Shown here in pieces: positions 62,480-64,000 of a DNA stretch of 64,000 nt. The number at the start of each line of letters is the position of its first letter. Within the stretch, counting starts at the first letter, position 1. The translations under genes were made by a program, and so were the position numbers. This DNA comes from Mucilaginibacter sp. PAMB04168. GTDB taxonomy: Bacteria > Bacteroidota > Bacteroidia > Sphingobacteriales > Sphingobacteriaceae. The notes beneath the pieces were generated by a model that did not search any database, had not been told where the DNA came from, and saw only the letters and a list, made by a program, of their open reading frames with translations. The stretch covers positions 1,178,001-1,242,000 of the forward strand of contig NZ_CP155079.2 of NCBI RefSeq assembly GCF_039634365.2, read 5' to 3'.

Positions 62480-64000
62480 TTAAAAGCCCAGTTTATTGTC
62501 TACCTCGGCTGCTTCCTGTTGCTGCTGCCCGTAAGCATTACAATCCAGCGTAACGTTGATGCCGCTTTTAGGTTGCGCAAAATCAATATTTTGCTTAATG
62601 CCTAAGGAGGGGTTGGCATAAATCTTCTTCATATACAATGCAAAAACAGGGAGGGCAGAGTTGGCGCCCTCACCCAGGTTAGTAGAGCGGAAGTGAATAG
62701 CTCGGTCTTCGCAGCCCGTCCAAACACCGGTTACCAGTTGAGGGGTTATCCCAATAAACCAGCCATCGGAGTTATTTTGGGTAGTACCGGTTTTACCGCC
62801 AATAGGATTACGTAAGCCATATTTGCTGCGTAAGCGCCAACCTGTACCTTCATCAACCACGCCTTTTAACATATAGGTCATTACATAGGCTGTTTGCGGA
62901 TTCATGGCTTGTACAACGCGGGCTTTATGGTCATATAACAAGTTGCCGTTCTTGTCTTCAATACGCAGTAAATAGGTAGGCTCGGTCCACAATCCTTCGT
63001 TGGCAAACACGCCGTAGGCACCGGTCATATCATATAATGAGGCATCAAATGTGCCTAAACAGATAGACGGATAAGCCGGAACATTGCTGGTAATACCCAT
63101 CTTTTTAATCAGGTCAGCAACGGGCTGCGGCGTAACTTCTTTCATTACGTGTGCCGTTACCCAGTTTTGCGAACGCGCCAGTGCCTTGCGCAGGGTAATC
63201 ATACCATGTACAGTCTCTGACGGATTTGAGCCAGGTGCCCAGGGTTTACCATAATTGTAAATGGTATCGGGTACGTTATTTACCTGCATACATGGCGAAA
63301 AGCCATTCTCGATAGCTACCGAGTAGGTAAACGGCTTGGCAGTTGAGCCTACCTGGCGCGTACCCATCTTTACCTGGTCGTATTTAAAATGCTCGTAGTT
63401 GATGCCGCCCACCCATGCTTTAACATAGCCTGTGGTAGGGTCCATGCTCATCATGGCGTTACGTAACAACATTTTACAATATACTACCGAGTCAACCGGT
63501 TTCATGGTGGTGTCAATATTACCATGCCAGGTAAATAAATTCATACTGGTTGGCGTGTTAAAATCCTGCCTGATTTCCTCGTCAGACTTGCCCTGTTGCT
63601 TTAAAGATTTATACCGGTCTGAACGTTTCATGCCCTGATCCATCAGCATACCAAAATCCGGAACACTTTTCCATAAGCTGCGGCCGCGCCAGTGCTGGTT
63701 AAATTGCTGCTGCAGCTGTTTCATGTATTCTTTTTGCGCCTCTTCGGCATACTGCTGCATGGTGTAGTTAAGGGTAGTGTATATTTTTAATCCGTCGCGG
63801 TCAAGATCGTAAGGCGTTCCGTCAGATTTATGCAGGTCCTGCTCATTCAGTATGCGTTGTACATCCTTTTTCAGTACCGAGCGGAAATAAGTGGCCAATC
63901 CTTCGTTATGGTCACTGGGGTGAAAGTTCAAACCAAGAGATTTGCTTTTATATTCCTCGGCCTGGCCATCGCTTAAATAACCCTCTTCGGTCATGCGGCG
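62480..64000 (-). CDS. Class A penicillin-binding protein, C-terminal part (truncated by window edge)
   Basis: The frame is open to the right edge, so the start and the N-terminal transglycosylase domain lie outside. About 507 codons are visible. The transpeptidase domain, which cross-links peptidoglycan outside the inner membrane, has all three motifs: STAK (in TRQVGSTAKPFTYS), SQN (in ALARSQNWVTAHV) and KTG (GGKTGTTQNNSDGWFIG). The first visible residues RRMTEEGYLSDGQAEEY are the normal linker after the glycosyltransferase domain. The C-terminal tail is Gln-rich. Confidence 0.93.
   Translation of the reverse strand, partial: RRMTEEGYLSDGQAEEYKSKSLGLNFHPSDHNEGLATYFRSVLKKDVQRILNEQDLHKSDGTPYDLDRDGLKIYTTLNYTMQQYAEEAQKEYMKQLQQQFNQHWRGRSLWKSVPDFGMLMDQGMKRSDRYKSLKQQGKSDEEIRQDFNTPTSMNLFTWHGNIDTTMKPVDSVVYCKMLLRNAMMSMDPTTGYVKAWVGGINYEHFKYDQVKMGTRQVGSTAKPFTYSVAIENGFSPCMQVNNVPDTIYNYGKPWAPGSNPSETVHGMITLRKALARSQNWVTAHVMKEVTPQPVADLIKKMGITSNVPAYPSICLGTFDASLYDMTGAYGVFANEGLWTEPTYLLRIEDKNGNLLYDHKARVVQAMNPQTAYVMTYMLKGVVDEGTGWRLRSKYGLRNPIGGKTGTTQNNSDGWFIGITPQLVTGVWTGCEDRAIHFRSTNLGEGANSALPVFALYMKKIYANPSLGIKQNIDFAQPKSGINVTLDCNAYGQQQQEAAEVDNKLGF

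Overview
This window comes from a Bacteroidota chromosome, most likely family Sphingobacteriaceae (Mucilaginibacter/Pedobacter-like). That placement is inference. It rests on the gldKLMN type IX secretion/gliding cluster, an alternative complex III (act) operon fused to an aa3-type oxidase cluster, promoters of the TTTG / TAnnTTTG type, weak Shine-Dalgarno signals, and many Bacteroidota-specific DUF families (DUF4846, DUF4271, DUF4286, DUF3341). The window looks like ordinary chromosome: I see no tRNA, rRNA, CRISPR array, transposase or prophage block.

Layout. 1-1766 holds the 5' part of a PAS-domain sensor (minus strand) that runs off the left edge. 2018-10838 is a mixed housekeeping stretch: pgi, prfB with a programmed +1 frameshift, an esterase-like hydrolase, a YbjQ-domain protein with a zinc ribbon, an overlapping DUF4846/M23 pair, a transglutaminase-like protein and a degenerate methyltransferase. 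11000-14933 holds an outer-membrane barrel, a lone contractile tail-sheath protein and a deoxyhypusine-synthase-like protein.

15188-32977 is the respiratory core. actABCDEF (quinol to cytochrome c) is followed by coxII, coxI, ctaA, ctaB, two subunit III-type genes, subunit IV, a SCO-like protein, DUF420, a small CxxC protein, DUF983 and DUF2461. All read in one direction with overlaps or short gaps. Together they form an electron path from quinol to oxygen plus haem A synthesis. The SCO-like protein lacks all three expected copper ligands.

33001-49246 is mixed: an OmpA-like lipoprotein, phosphoesterases, rfbC, a TPR protein, an S9 peptidase-like protein that has lost catalytic Ser and His, a two-component system directly downstream of it, a methyltransferase/UbiA-like/phosphoesterase group, a MoxR-VWA pair, a PfkB sugar kinase and a SnoaL-like protein. 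49356-54666 holds endonuclease III, a JmjC/cupin protein, a fasciclin protein, HemW and DUF4271. 54693-60407 is hemD followed by gldK-gldL-gldM-gldN, the trans-envelope core and motor of the type IX secretion system. 60510-64000 has uvrC and the C-terminal part of a class A penicillin-binding protein (minus strand).

The most notable points are not a new operon but departures inside familiar families: the ligand-less SCO, the S9 pseudopeptidase beside a two-component system, the solitary sheath protein, the degenerate methyltransferase and the UbiA-like protein missing its first metal motif. There are also two copies of an 80-base palindromic intergenic repeat and a strong SD-dependent recoding site in a lineage known for ignoring SD sequences at initiation.
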